Source of the DNA: Streptomyces fradiae
Lineage (GTDB): Bacteria; Actinomycetota; Actinomycetes; Streptomycetales; Streptomycetaceae
NCBI RefSeq assembly: GCF_041270065.1
Contig: NZ_CP065958.1
Span: 744,001 to 808,000 of the forward strand
DNA: 64,000 nt
Reading direction: 5' to 3'
In this document: positions 46,467 through 55,005 of the stretch, piece by piece
Position numbering within the stretch: position 1 is the stretch's first letter
How the letters are laid out: every line of letters starts with the position of its first letter
Notes under the pieces: model-generated
The model's input: the letters and a program-made list of their open reading frames with translations, nothing else
Told to the model about the DNA's origin: nothing
Databases searched by the model: none
Translations under genes and position numbers: made by a program

Positions 46467-47570
46467 TCAGCGGCCGTCGGTGGGCCTGGGGCGGGTGGCG
46501 GCGGTGCCGCCGTCGAGGAGCACCCGGGCGATCCGCTCCCCGGCCCGGCCGTCCCACAGGGCGGGGCGGCGGGGCGGCGGCGGGTCGTCGAGGAGCTTCA
46601 GGGCGGTGGCGAGGATCCGGTCCGGGTCGCGGCCGGCGAGCACATTGGTGCCCTGCTCGACGGTGATCGGGCGTTCGGTGTTGTCCCGCAGGGTGACGCA
46701 GGGCACGCCGAGCGCGGTGGTCTCCTCCTGGACGCCGCCGGAGTCGGTGAGCACGATCCGGGCGCCGGCCTGGAGGGCGATGAAGTCGAGGTAGCCGGCG
46801 GGCGGGACGAGCCGGATTCCGCCCGGTGCCCCGATCGCGTCGATCTTCTCGGCGGCCCGGGGGTGCACGGGCAGCACCAGCGGACAGTGCGCGGCGACCT
46901 CGCCGAGGCCCTTGAGCAGGCCGGCGAGGATCTCCGGGTCGTCGACATTGGCGGGCCGGTGCAGGGTGACCAGTCCGTACGAGCCGGGGGTGAGGCCGAG
47001 GCCGGACAAGGTGTCCGAGGCCTTGGCCCGGTCGAGGTTGGCGAAGAGGGTGTCGATCATGACGTTGCCCACCACGTGGATCTGGTACTCGTGATAGCCC
47101 TCGGCGCGCAGGTTGTCGGCGGCGTCCTCGGACGGGGCGAGCAGATAGTCGCTGACCCGGTCGGTGGCGAGCCGGTTGACCTCCTCGGGCATCGACCAGT
47201 CGCGGCTGCGCAGGCCGGCCTCGACATGGGCGAGCAGCGGGCCGGCCTTGGCGGTGACGAGGGCGCAGGCGAGGGTGGAGTTGACGTCGCCGACCACGAC
47301 CACGAGGTCCGGGGCGAGTTCGTCGACGAGGGGCTCGAAGGCGGTCATGACCCGGCCGGTCTGGGCGGCGTGGCTGCCGGAGCCGACGCCGAGGAAGCGG
47401 TCGGGCGGGCGCAGGCCCAGGTCCTGGAAGAACACGTCGTTCATGGCCGGGTCGTAGTGCTGGCCGGTGTGGACGAGGAAGGTCTCGGCGCCGTGCGCCT
47501 CCAGGGCGTCCAACACCGGTTTGATCTTCATGTAGTTCGGTCGCGCGCCGGCGACACAGATGATCCTCAT
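46467..47570 (-). CDS. wecB: UDP-N-acetylglucosamine 2-epimerase (non-hydrolysing)
   Basis: This is a 367-residue epimerase converting UDP-GlcNAc (or its uronic acid derivative) to the manno form. Family landmarks are CVAGARPNYMKIKPVLDAL, VHTGQHYD, VVVVGDVNSTLA, HVEAGLRS, EEVNRLATDRVSDYLLAPSE, LVTLHRPANVDD and VLTDSGGVQEET. ATG 47570 gives the usual N-terminus; an in-frame ATG at 47582 adds MRTP and sits in a short repeat. It is contiguous with 6-dehydrogenase and GT26 genes, the order of functions needed to make and use UDP-ManNAcA. A WbpI-type role on the 3-acetamido uronic acid is the alternative. Confidence 0.92.
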   Translation of the reverse strand: MRIICVAGARPNYMKIKPVLDALEAHGAETFLVHTGQHYDPAMNDVFFQDLGLRPPDRFLGVGSGSHAAQTGRVMTAFEPLVDELAPDLVVVVGDVNSTLACALVTAKAGPLLAHVEAGLRSRDWSMPEEVNRLATDRVSDYLLAPSEDAADNLRAEGYHEYQIHVVGNVMIDTLFANLDRAKASDTLSGLGLTPGSYGLVTLHRPANVDDPEILAGLLKGLGEVAAHCPLVLPVHPRAAEKIDAIGAPGGIRLVPPAGYLDFIALQAGARIVLTDSGGVQEETTALGVPCVTLRDNTERPITVEQGTNVLAGRDPDRILATALKLLDDPPPPRRPALWDGRAGERIARVLLDGGTAATRPRPTDGR

Positions 47571-47587
47571 GGGGGTCCGCATGGGGG

Positions 47588-48847
47588 TCAGAGCACCTCG
47601 ATCCGGGGACCGCTCAGCCGGCGGCGGCAGTCGAGTACGTAGTCGGCGTGGGCCTCGACGAGGGCGTAGTCGAAGGCGTCGTGGTCGGTGAGGAGCACCA
47701 CCGCGTCGGCGGCGGCGAGCTCGGCCTCGGTGAGTTCGACCCGGACGAGCCGGTTGTCGACCAGCTGGCCCTCGACGACGTGCGGGTCGGCGGCGCGGAC
47801 CTCGGCGCCCATGTCCAGGAGGAGTTGGGAGATGCGGAGCGCGGGCGACTCGCGGGCGTCGCCGGTGTTCTTCTTGTAGGCGAGGCCGAGGAGCAGGATG
47901 CGGGAGCCGTTGACGGACCGCTTGCGGGTGTTGAAGGCGTTGACCAGGCGCCGGGTGACGTAGTCGGGCATGTGGTTGTTGATGTCGTTGGCGAGTTCGA
48001 CGAAGCGGAAGCTCTGCCCGAGTTCGCGCTGCACCCGCCAGGACAGGTAGGAGGGGTCGATCGGCAGGCAGTGGCCGCCGACGCCGGGTCCGGGGGTGAA
48101 GCGCATGAAGCCGAAGGGCTTGCTGGAGGCGGCGTCGATGGCCTGCCAGACGTCGATGTCGAGGTGGCGGGCGAACATCGCTATCTCGTTGACGAGGGCG
48201 ATGTTGACGTGCCGGAAGGTGTTCTCCAGGAGTTTGGCGAGCTCGGCCTCCTTGGGCGAGCCGACGGGCACGGTGGTCTCCACCAGGGCGTCGTAGAACT
48301 CCTGGACTGCCTTGAGGGAGCCGGCGTCCACTCCGGAGACGATCTTCGGGGTCTGCTCGAAGCCCCAGACCGGGTTGCCGGGGTCGATCCGCTCGGGGCT
48401 GTAGCCGAGGTGGAAGTCGGCGCCCGCGACGAGTCCGGAGCCCTCTTCGAGGAGCGGTCCGAAGAGCTCCTGGGTGGTGCCGGGGTAGGTGGTCGACTCC
48501 AGGATGACGGTGGCTCCTGGGCGCAGATAGCGGGCGAGGGCGCGGGCCGACTCCTCGATGTAGCGCAGGTCGGGGGTGCCCTCGTGCAGCGGGGTGGGCA
48601 CGGTGACGACGGCGACGTCGAAGCCGCCGCAGTCCCGTACGGAGTCGCTGGCCCGGTAGGTCCCGGCGTCGAGCGCGGCGCGGATCCGCTCGGCGGAGAC
48701 GTCCTCGACGTACGACTCCCCGGCGGCGAGGCTCTTCACCCGCTCGGTGTCCACGTCGTAGCCGATCACCTCGTGACCGGTCTCGGCGGCGCGGATGGCG
48801 AGCGGCAGTCCGACGTATCCCTGGCCCACGACGACGACGCGGCGCAT
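47588..48847 (-). CDS. UDP-N-acetyl-mannosamine/glucosamine 6-dehydrogenase (WecC/WbpA-like)
   Basis: This 419-residue enzyme oxidises C6 of a UDP-HexNAc to the uronic acid with two NAD. The Rossmann motif is VVVVGQGYVGLPLAI. LESTTYPGTT and YSPERIDPG are typical of the HexNAc branch, Lys is in LLENTFRHVNIALVNE, and the catalytic nucleophile is Cys260 in GPGVGGHCLPIDP. ATG 48847 overlaps the upstream stop (TGATG) and has GGGGGA seven bases before it; GTG 48850 is an alternative. It would supply either UDP-ManNAcA with WecB, or UDP-GlcNAcA to the Gfo/Idh-DegT-acetyltransferase branch. Confidence 0.92.
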   Translation of the reverse strand: MRRVVVVGQGYVGLPLAIRAAETGHEVIGYDVDTERVKSLAAGESYVEDVSAERIRAALDAGTYRASDSVRDCGGFDVAVVTVPTPLHEGTPDLRYIEESARALARYLRPGATVILESTTYPGTTQELFGPLLEEGSGLVAGADFHLGYSPERIDPGNPVWGFEQTPKIVSGVDAGSLKAVQEFYDALVETTVPVGSPKEAELAKLLENTFRHVNIALVNEIAMFARHLDIDVWQAIDAASSKPFGFMRFTPGPGVGGHCLPIDPSYLSWRVQRELGQSFRFVELANDINNHMPDYVTRRLVNAFNTRKRSVNGSRILLLGLAYKKNTGDARESPALRISQLLLDMGAEVRAADPHVVEGQLVDNRLVRVELTEAELAAADAVVLLTDHDAFDYALVEAHADYVLDCRRRLSGPRIEVL

Positions 48848-49659
48848 CACGATTCCCCCCTGCTGGCGGTGCTGATCGACGGTGAGGCGGTACGGCCGAG
48901 CAGCAGCTCACGGCCGGTCATCAGGGCGAAGGAGACATTGGTGGTGAGGTAGCGGCGGCCGAGCCGGCGGGGTTCCTGCAGGGTGCGGTAGAGCCATTCG
49001 AGGCCGAGCCGCTGCCAGCGTTCGGGGGCCCGGCGGGTGACGCCGGCGAGCACGTCGAAGGAGCCGCCGACGCCGTGCACGAGCGCCACCTTGCTGCGCT
49101 CGCCGTAACCGGCGGTGAAGATCTCCTTCTTGGGCGAGGTCATGCCGAGGAAGAGCAGGTCCGCGCCGCCGGCGGCGATGGCGTCGGCGACGGCGGGCTG
49201 TTCGGCGTCGGCGAAGTAGCCGTTGCGGCTGCCCGCGACCCTCAGACGGGGGTGGCGGACGGCGATCCGGCGCAGCATCTCGTCCAGGACGTGCTGCTTG
49301 GCGCCGAGGAAGTAGACGGACAGGCCCTCGCGTTCGGCCTCGGCGAGCAGCCGGGTGAACAGGTCGATACCGGCGACCCGTTCGGGCAGCGGGCGGCGGA
49401 GCAGCCGGCTCGCCCAGACCACGGCCTGGCCGTCGGCGAGGACCAGGTCGCAGCCGGAGACGGCCCGGGCGAGGGCGGGGTCGCGGCGCATGTTGACCAG
49501 CTTGGCGGCGTTGACGACGCCGATCTCCAGGCGCTCGCCGACCCGGATCGCGGCGAGGCACCGGGCGACGGTCTGGTCCATGGTGAGGGCGTCGAGGGTG
49601 ACACCGAAGAGGTTCTGACGCGGGGTGCTCGGGTGCGGGGTGTTCTGACGCGGGGTCAT
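48847..49659 (-). CDS. WecG/TagA/CpsF-family glycosyltransferase (GT26)
   Basis: This is a 270-residue GT26 enzyme. Family signatures are LFGVTLDALTMDQTV, VVNAAKLVNM, LADGQAVVWASRLL, VAGIDLF, YFLGAKQHV, GSRNGYF, LLFLGMTSPKKEIF and GVGGSFDVLAG. GT26 enzymes move ManNAc or ManNAcA onto GlcNAc-PP-undecaprenol, matching the two genes just downstream. The N-terminus is a short direct repeat (RQNTPHPSTPRQN). Start and stop codons overlap both neighbours, so this four-gene minus-strand block is translationally coupled. Confidence 0.9.
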   Translation of the reverse strand: MTPRQNTPHPSTPRQNLFGVTLDALTMDQTVARCLAAIRVGERLEIGVVNAAKLVNMRRDPALARAVSGCDLVLADGQAVVWASRLLRRPLPERVAGIDLFTRLLAEAEREGLSVYFLGAKQHVLDEMLRRIAVRHPRLRVAGSRNGYFADAEQPAVADAIAAGGADLLFLGMTSPKKEIFTAGYGERSKVALVHGVGGSFDVLAGVTRRAPERWQRLGLEWLYRTLQEPRRLGRRYLTTNVSFALMTGRELLLGRTASPSISTASRGES

Positions 49660-50864
49660 CTCTCGCCACTCCCGGGGAGCGCGCCGAGCCAGGCGAAGAG
49701 CATCCAGCCGAACTCGTACGGGCGGCACTCGCGGTCCACGGACGCGGGCTTGAACACGGCGTCGAGCGCCCCGAGCCGCAGGCCCGGCAGCAGGCGGGTG
49801 CTCAGGCCGCGAGCGGCGCGGACGGCCTTCTTCGGGTCGCCGCGGTAGACCTTGCGCCAGGTCACCCCGAGCTCGTCGAGGATCATCGGCTCGGCGGCGC
49901 CGGCGCGGGCGAGCTCGGGCACCTCGGTCATCCAGCGCAGTCCGCGGCGGATCGGCTCGCCGAAGTCGGTGCCGCCGGCCTCGGCGAGGTCGAGCAGCGC
50001 GGTGGGGGCCATGGCGTGCTGGTGCACGCTGTAGACGGGGTAGCCCTCGACGAGGGTGCCGCGGCGGGCGTCGTAATGCCACCACCACTGGCCGCCCTCG
50101 CCCTGGAGGGCGCAGATCCGGGTGGCGCAGGCGTCGGCGGCGGCCAGCGCCTGCGGGTCGTCGCCGCTCGCGTGGGCGCGGGCGAGCGCCTGCAGGGGGT
50201 ACGTCTGGTCGGCGAAGCAGCCGATGTGGGCGCGGTACCAGGGGTTGAGGCCCGGCCCGGTGGCGTGCGGGAAGAGCGGGCTGCGGCCGATCCGGGCGCG
50301 CAGCAGCCGGTCGCGGGCGGCGGCGAGCCGCTGCTCGACGTCGAGGAGGGGACGCGCGGCGGCGAGCGCCGAGAGCACCCAGGCGGCCTCGACGGTGTAC
50401 TGGGGCCGGCCGGGCGGGTCGAGGAGGGCGACCCGGTCGAGGGCGTCGGACAGCTTGGGGTGTCCGGTCTCGGCGGCGGCCCAGGCGATGAGCGCGGCGT
50501 CGCCGAGGTTCCGCACCCCGGGCAGCCGCTCGATCAGCTCCCCGGTGAACTCCTCGGCGGTGTGGCCGCCGAGCACCGCGCGCTGCCGGTCGGCGGGCAG
50601 GAAGCGCGCGCCGAGGGCGGTGATCGCCGCGTAGCGGATGCTGGTGCCCCGCTGATCCAGCTCGAAGGAGCCGGCGCCCGTGGGGCGCCCGGCGCGGGTG
50701 AAGACGAATCCGGCGCCGTTCGGCAGGAGCATCCGCGGAAGTCCGCGCTCCGCCACGGTGAGCAGTCGGGTGGCGAGTTCGTGGAGCGTTCCGTCGGCTC
50801 GGGAGAGCTTCGTCAGCCGTGAACTGTGTGGAATGTCGGGTGTGTTGGCAGGACGATCTGACAC
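49656..50864 (-). CDS. Uncharacterised alpha-helical (toroid-like) protein of the polysaccharide cluster
   Basis: This is a 402-residue soluble protein that I do not recognise as a named enzyme. It is built of repeated helices with small-residue faces, such as RNLGDAALIAWAAAETG, YTVEAAWVLSAL and TYPLQALARAHAS, and conserved-looking aromatic motifs QWWWHYDARRGTLVEGYPVY and SVHQHAMAP. This resembles alpha/alpha-toroid folds of polysaccharide lyases and glycoside hydrolases. There is no signal peptide. GTG 50864 is chosen because GAGGGG lies seven bases upstream; GTG 50870 is the alternative. It is first in the transcript that continues into the GT26, dehydrogenase and epimerase genes. Confidence 0.7.
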   Translation of the reverse strand: MSDRPANTPDIPHSSRLTKLSRADGTLHELATRLLTVAERGLPRMLLPNGAGFVFTRAGRPTGAGSFELDQRGTSIRYAAITALGARFLPADRQRAVLGGHTAEEFTGELIERLPGVRNLGDAALIAWAAAETGHPKLSDALDRVALLDPPGRPQYTVEAAWVLSALAAARPLLDVEQRLAAARDRLLRARIGRSPLFPHATGPGLNPWYRAHIGCFADQTYPLQALARAHASGDDPQALAAADACATRICALQGEGGQWWWHYDARRGTLVEGYPVYSVHQHAMAPTALLDLAEAGGTDFGEPIRRGLRWMTEVPELARAGAAEPMILDELGVTWRKVYRGDPKKAVRAARGLSTRLLPGLRLGALDAVFKPASVDRECRPYEFGWMLFAWLGALPGSGER

Positions 50865-51335
50865 ACCCACCCCCCTCGGGTCGGTCCGGTCCAGAGCGGC
50901 TGGTCCGGGTCGGCGTGTGAACGGCCCGGTGTGGGCGGGCCGTTGTGGTGCGGTGCTGAGCGATGAGAGCGGCGGGGGTGTGGTGAGGGGGACGGCCTTT
51001 CACGTGCGGGAGCGCGTCACGGCAGGCCGGGAAGGTCTCCTCCAACCCCCCGGGCGGCACCGCGCCCACGCGTCCGCTCGGTCACCCCGGTGGATCCCCA
51101 TCCTCCGGACGTGCCGATCAGGTCCCCCTCGAACACCCCCTGGGCACAGCACGATGACTGCGCTCAACTCGCAGCGTACAACGGGAAGATAGGCGCACAA
51201 CACGGTGACGATGAGGCCTTTCGCGGAATTGGTGGCAAGCAGCCGCGAAGCCGCACCGATCCTGCCGTTCCGCCGGGCGTCAGCCGTTACAGTGGGCGCG
51301 CGTCCACCCGTTCGACGAGGCTGGAGTCCTTGCCC
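50865..51335. other. 471-bp divergent intergenic region at the right edge of the polysaccharide cluster
   Basis: This region separates the minus-strand wec-like block from the plus-strand MFS gene. It contains a perfect 9-bp stem (AACGGCCCG 50920-50928, CGGGCCGTT 50936-50944), which would lie in the 5' leader of the minus transcript. A possible minus-strand promoter has TTGTGC (51200-51195) and TACGCT (51178-51173) spaced by 16 bases. Plus-strand TACAGT at 51288-51293 is a weak -10 candidate for the MFS gene. No coding frame looks real here. Confidence 0.45.
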
Positions 51336-52628
51336 GTGTACCTGGCCGATCGCTCCGCCCCGCGCGGGACCGCCACCGCGCAGGAACGTGTTCGCGGCAC
51401 GGTACGGGCGGTCTCGCCGACCGTCTTCGCGCTCGGCGCGGTCAGCCTGATCACCGATGTCTCGACCGAGATGGTCACCGCCGTCCTGCCGCTGTACCTG
51501 GTCCTCGGGCTCGGGCTCAGCCCGCTCGGCTTCGGTGTGCTCGACGGCGTGCAGAACGGGGTGAGCGCCCTGGTCCAGCTGACCGGCGGCCATCTCGCCG
51601 ACCGGGTGCGCAACCACAAGCTGGTGGCGGGGATCGGCTACGGCCTGTCGGCGCTGTGCAAGCCGCTGCTCCTCGTGCACCACATGGGCGCCCTGGGCGC
51701 GGCCCTCGCCCTGGACCGTACGGGCAAGGGCCTGCGCACCGCCCCGCGCGACGCGCTGATCTCGCTGTCGGCGCCGCCGGAGCGGCAGGGCCGGGCGTTC
51801 GGCGTGCACCGGGCGATGGACACCACCGGAGCGCTGCTCGGCCCGATGCTCGCCTTCCTCATCCTCGGTGTGGCGGCGGGGGGTTACGACGCGGTGTTCG
51901 CGGTCAGCGGGTGCGTGGCCGCGCTGGGTGTCCTGGTCCTGCTGCTTTTCGTACCGGGCGGGAAGAAGCAGGCACCGGAGGCGTCGGAGGCCGCGGCGGC
52001 GGCGCCGGTCGGGAAGGCCGATCTGCGGGCGGCCTTCGGGCTGTTGCGCACCCGGCGGCTTCGGGTGCTGTTCGGCTGCGCGGTGCTGCTCGGTCTGACG
52101 ACGGTCAGCGACGCCTTCCTCTACCTCCTGGTGCAGCGCCGTACCGGAGTCGCCGAGCAGCTGTTCCCGCTGCTGCCGCTGGGCACGGCGACGGTCTTCC
52201 TGCTGCTCGCGCTGCCGCTCGGGCGGCTCGCGGACCGGGTGGGCCGGCGCACCGTCTTCCTGGCCGGCCACGCGGGGCTGCTCCTCGCGTACGCGCTGCT
52301 GCTGTGGGCCCCGGCGACGCCGGCCCTGCCGTACCTGGTGCTCGTGCTGCACGGCGCGTTCTACGCCGCGACCGACGGGGTGCTGCCGGCGGCGGTGGGC
52401 GCGGTGGTGCCGGAGCGGCTGCGGGCGAGCGGGCTCGCCCTGGTCGGCACCGGCCAGGCGCTCGCCCGGTTCTGCTGCTCGCTGGCGTTCGGCGCGGCGT
52501 GGGCGGCGTGGGGCGACGGGCCCGCGCTCGCCGCGGCGGCGGCCGGGCTCGCGTGCTGTGCGACGGCGGCGGGCGTGGCCCTGCGCCCGACCGCCCCTGC
52601 CTTGTCCTCGTCCCCGGGAGAGAAGTGA
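51336..52628 (+). CDS. Major facilitator superfamily transporter
   Basis: This is a 430-residue MFS protein with about 12 helices. It has the loop 2-3 motif GGHLADRVRNHK and a repeat of it in the second half (LGRLADRVGRRT). VSLITDVSTEMVTAVLPLYL at the start is characteristic of a subgroup of bacterial exporters. GTG 51336 is chosen because GGAG lies nine bases upstream; TTG 51330 is too close to it. The stop overlaps the next start (TGATG), so transporter and the exported propeller-like protein are made together. Substrate is unknown. Confidence 0.88.
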   Translation: MYLADRSAPRGTATAQERVRGTVRAVSPTVFALGAVSLITDVSTEMVTAVLPLYLVLGLGLSPLGFGVLDGVQNGVSALVQLTGGHLADRVRNHKLVAGIGYGLSALCKPLLLVHHMGALGAALALDRTGKGLRTAPRDALISLSAPPERQGRAFGVHRAMDTTGALLGPMLAFLILGVAAGGYDAVFAVSGCVAALGVLVLLLFVPGGKKQAPEASEAAAAAPVGKADLRAAFGLLRTRRLRVLFGCAVLLGLTTVSDAFLYLLVQRRTGVAEQLFPLLPLGTATVFLLLALPLGRLADRVGRRTVFLAGHAGLLLAYALLLWAPATPALPYLVLVLHGAFYAATDGVLPAAVGAVVPERLRASGLALVGTGQALARFCCSLAFGAAWAAWGDGPALAAAAAGLACCATAAGVALRPTAPALSSSPGEK

Positions 52629-53662
52629 TGGCCCTGACCCCGCTGCGCCGACTGCTGGTCCTGGCCGTCGGGGTGCTGCTGCTCGGGGGTGTCGGCGCCT
52701 GGTCGGTGCTGTCCGCCGCCGACCGAGCCGAGGAGGAGAACAAGCCGCGCCCGGGCGGCCCGGCGTTCACCGCGGGCCGGGTCACCCTCGACGAGCCGGG
52801 CCGCCTCGTCTTCCGCAACACGGCCGCCGGGCCGCAGCGCGACCACCTGGTGTCGGTGCAGGCCGACCGGGCGGCGGGCTCCGTCCGTACCGCCTCCGAC
52901 CTGAGCTGTCTGCGCTTCCACTCGGCCGCGGGCACCGGTGTGTGCCTGCAGTCCACGACGGCCCTCGGCCGCCCCGCGTACCGCGCGCAGATCCTCGACG
53001 CGGGCCTGCGCACCGTGAAGAGCTATCCGCTCGCCGGCATCCCGAGCCGCGCCCGGGTCTCCCCCAGCGGGAAGCTGGCCGCCTGGACGGTGTTCGTGAA
53101 GGGCGAGTCGTACGGCACTGCCTTCTTCTCCACCCGCACCTCGATCCTGGACACCCGTGACTGGCAACTCACCCCGAACCTGGAGGAGTTCGCGATCACC
53201 CTGGAGGGGCGCCCGTACCGCAACCAGGACGTCAACTTCTGGGGCGTCACGTTCGCGACCGACGACGACACCTTCTACGCGACCCTGTCCACGGGCGACG
53301 ACACCTATCTGGTGCGCGGCTCGGTGCGGGCCCGCGCGGTGACCACCCTGACGCGGAACGTGGAGTGCCCGTCGCTGTCCCCGGACGGCACCCGCGTCGC
53401 GTACAAGAAGCGGGTCCTCGGAACAGCCGCGCTGTGGCGCGAACACGTACTGGATCTGCGCACGTTGAAGTCCAACACGCTCGCCGAGCGCCGCAGCGTC
53501 GACGACCAGGCCGTCTGGCTCGACGACCACACCCTCGCCTACGCCCTCCCCGCCGACACCCGCCCCAACAGCAACGACACCTGGACCGTCCCCGCCGACG
53601 GCACCGGCACCCCGAAGCTCCTCTTCGAGGACGGCCAGGCCCCGCCGACGCCGGTCAACTGA
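52628..53662 (+). CDS. Membrane-anchored TolB-like beta-propeller protein
   Basis: This is a 344-residue protein with an N-terminal signal anchor (RRLLVLAVGVLLLGGVGAWSVL). The outer part has WD40/TolB-like blades (RARVSPSGKLAAWTVFV, ECPSLSPDGTRVAYKK, DDQAVWLDDHTLAYALP). Two Cys in the first blade region (SCLRF, GVCLQ) could form a disulphide outside the cell. It is translationally coupled to the MFS gene, which suggests a functional pair at the membrane. No specific function can be assigned. Confidence 0.8.
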   Translation: MALTPLRRLLVLAVGVLLLGGVGAWSVLSAADRAEEENKPRPGGPAFTAGRVTLDEPGRLVFRNTAAGPQRDHLVSVQADRAAGSVRTASDLSCLRFHSAAGTGVCLQSTTALGRPAYRAQILDAGLRTVKSYPLAGIPSRARVSPSGKLAAWTVFVKGESYGTAFFSTRTSILDTRDWQLTPNLEEFAITLEGRPYRNQDVNFWGVTFATDDDTFYATLSTGDDTYLVRGSVRARAVTTLTRNVECPSLSPDGTRVAYKKRVLGTAALWREHVLDLRTLKSNTLAERRSVDDQAVWLDDHTLAYALPADTRPNSNDTWTVPADGTGTPKLLFEDGQAPPTPVN

Positions 53663-53816
53663 CCGGACGGTCCTGCGCCCGGTGGTTCCGCTGTTCACGT
53701 CCGGCTGACGGGCGCGCGAGGCGACGCGGTTTTCGATCACAGGATTAGCATGTGCACGCCATCGCACACGCCAACGGCACCGCACTGCATCGAAACAGTC
53801 ACGACGGAACGGGACC

Positions 53817-55001
53817 ATGCACTTCAAGCGGATCACCACCGCCCTCACCACCATCGCCGCACTGACCGCGCTCACGGCCTGCGAGGACACCGGCCACGAC
53901 CGCACCGTCGAGGTGACCAGTCCGACCGCCATGCCGGGCAAGGGAACTGACGTCTCCTCACTGGAGCAGGCGCAGGCGTACGTGCAGGGTTACGCGTCCT
54001 GCGAGAAGATGGGGACGGATCCGAACGACTCGCGACTGCCGCTCACCGACCTCACGACGGTCGGGAAGTGGGCGGTGACCGAGCGGGGTGTGTGCAGCGA
54101 CCGGGTCGAGCACGGCGAGTTGATCTTCTACCTGACCTCCGACATGAAGGCGTTCCAGGAGGGCTACAAGAAGCGGGTGTTGGACAAGATCGCGGCGGGC
54201 GAGGCCACGTACGGTCTCTTCAGCCGGGTGTTCGTCGGCAAGAACTTCGCCGTCACGCCGACGGAGACCAAGACCGCGCTCAAGCTGTCCCGTTCGGATC
54301 TGCGCATTCTCACCTGCAATCCGACGGCCACCGTGCCGGAGGGGTACAAGCGCGAGAAGGCCTTGGTCGACGGCTGCGTCCTGAGCGACTTCGTCGGCAG
54401 CGCGGACGGCTCCGGCAGCCCGAACTTCGAGGCGCCGCGCGATCCGGCCGCGGGCGACGAGCCGTCCGGCAAGCCGGGGCAGCCGGCCGAGGGAAGCCTG
54501 GGGCTGCCGCGCGCCGAGAGCCTGGACGAGCTGAAGAAGATGCTCCACCCGAACCACATCGACTGCGCGAACTATTCGACCGACCCCGACACCCTCGCGG
54601 TCGAGTCGATCGACTACCGGCCCGTCATCACCGGTGACCACCGCGCCTGGGGCGTCGAGGACCGCGCGTTGTGCGGCTACCCGGCGGGGGCGCAGCGCGC
54701 CCACGACCTCAACTGGATCGACACCGTCTACGACATGACGCTCCTTCAGAACCGGGCCAGGGACGCCCAGCGCGAGGACCTGAAGGACGACAACCGGCTC
54801 AGTTTCACGGCGAGCCTGCTGCTCGTCGGCCAGAACATCGCGGTGGAGACGAACGACCCGGCCGTCCGCAACGGCCTGTACCAGCTCCAGTTCCTCTACC
54901 TGAACTGCGAGCCGGGCTTCACCGCCCCTGCGGGCTACCGCCTGGAGAAGGCCAGTGCCGACGGGTGCGTCCTGACCAACTACGAGCCCGGCGGCAACTG
55001 A
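53817..55001 (+). CDS. Internally duplicated secreted lipoprotein of unknown function
   Basis: This is a 394-residue lipoprotein. The signal peptide ends at LTALTAC, a clear lipobox. The mature part contains two related halves, residues ~45-195 and ~240-390. Each ends with a similar block: LTCNPTATVPEGYKREKA ... DGCVLSDF in the first and LNCEPGFTAPAGYRLEKA ... DGCVLTNY in the second. Each half also has FVGKNFAVT or LVGQNIAVE just before. Conserved Cys pairs in each half suggest disulphides. The linker is Pro/Gly-rich. A TAGCAT box at 53746-53751 may be its -10. I know of no named family. Confidence 0.8.
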   Translation: MHFKRITTALTTIAALTALTACEDTGHDRTVEVTSPTAMPGKGTDVSSLEQAQAYVQGYASCEKMGTDPNDSRLPLTDLTTVGKWAVTERGVCSDRVEHGELIFYLTSDMKAFQEGYKKRVLDKIAAGEATYGLFSRVFVGKNFAVTPTETKTALKLSRSDLRILTCNPTATVPEGYKREKALVDGCVLSDFVGSADGSGSPNFEAPRDPAAGDEPSGKPGQPAEGSLGLPRAESLDELKKMLHPNHIDCANYSTDPDTLAVESIDYRPVITGDHRAWGVEDRALCGYPAGAQRAHDLNWIDTVYDMTLLQNRARDAQREDLKDDNRLSFTASLLLVGQNIAVETNDPAVRNGLYQLQFLYLNCEPGFTAPAGYRLEKASADGCVLTNYEPGGN

Positions 55002-55005
55002 GGCC

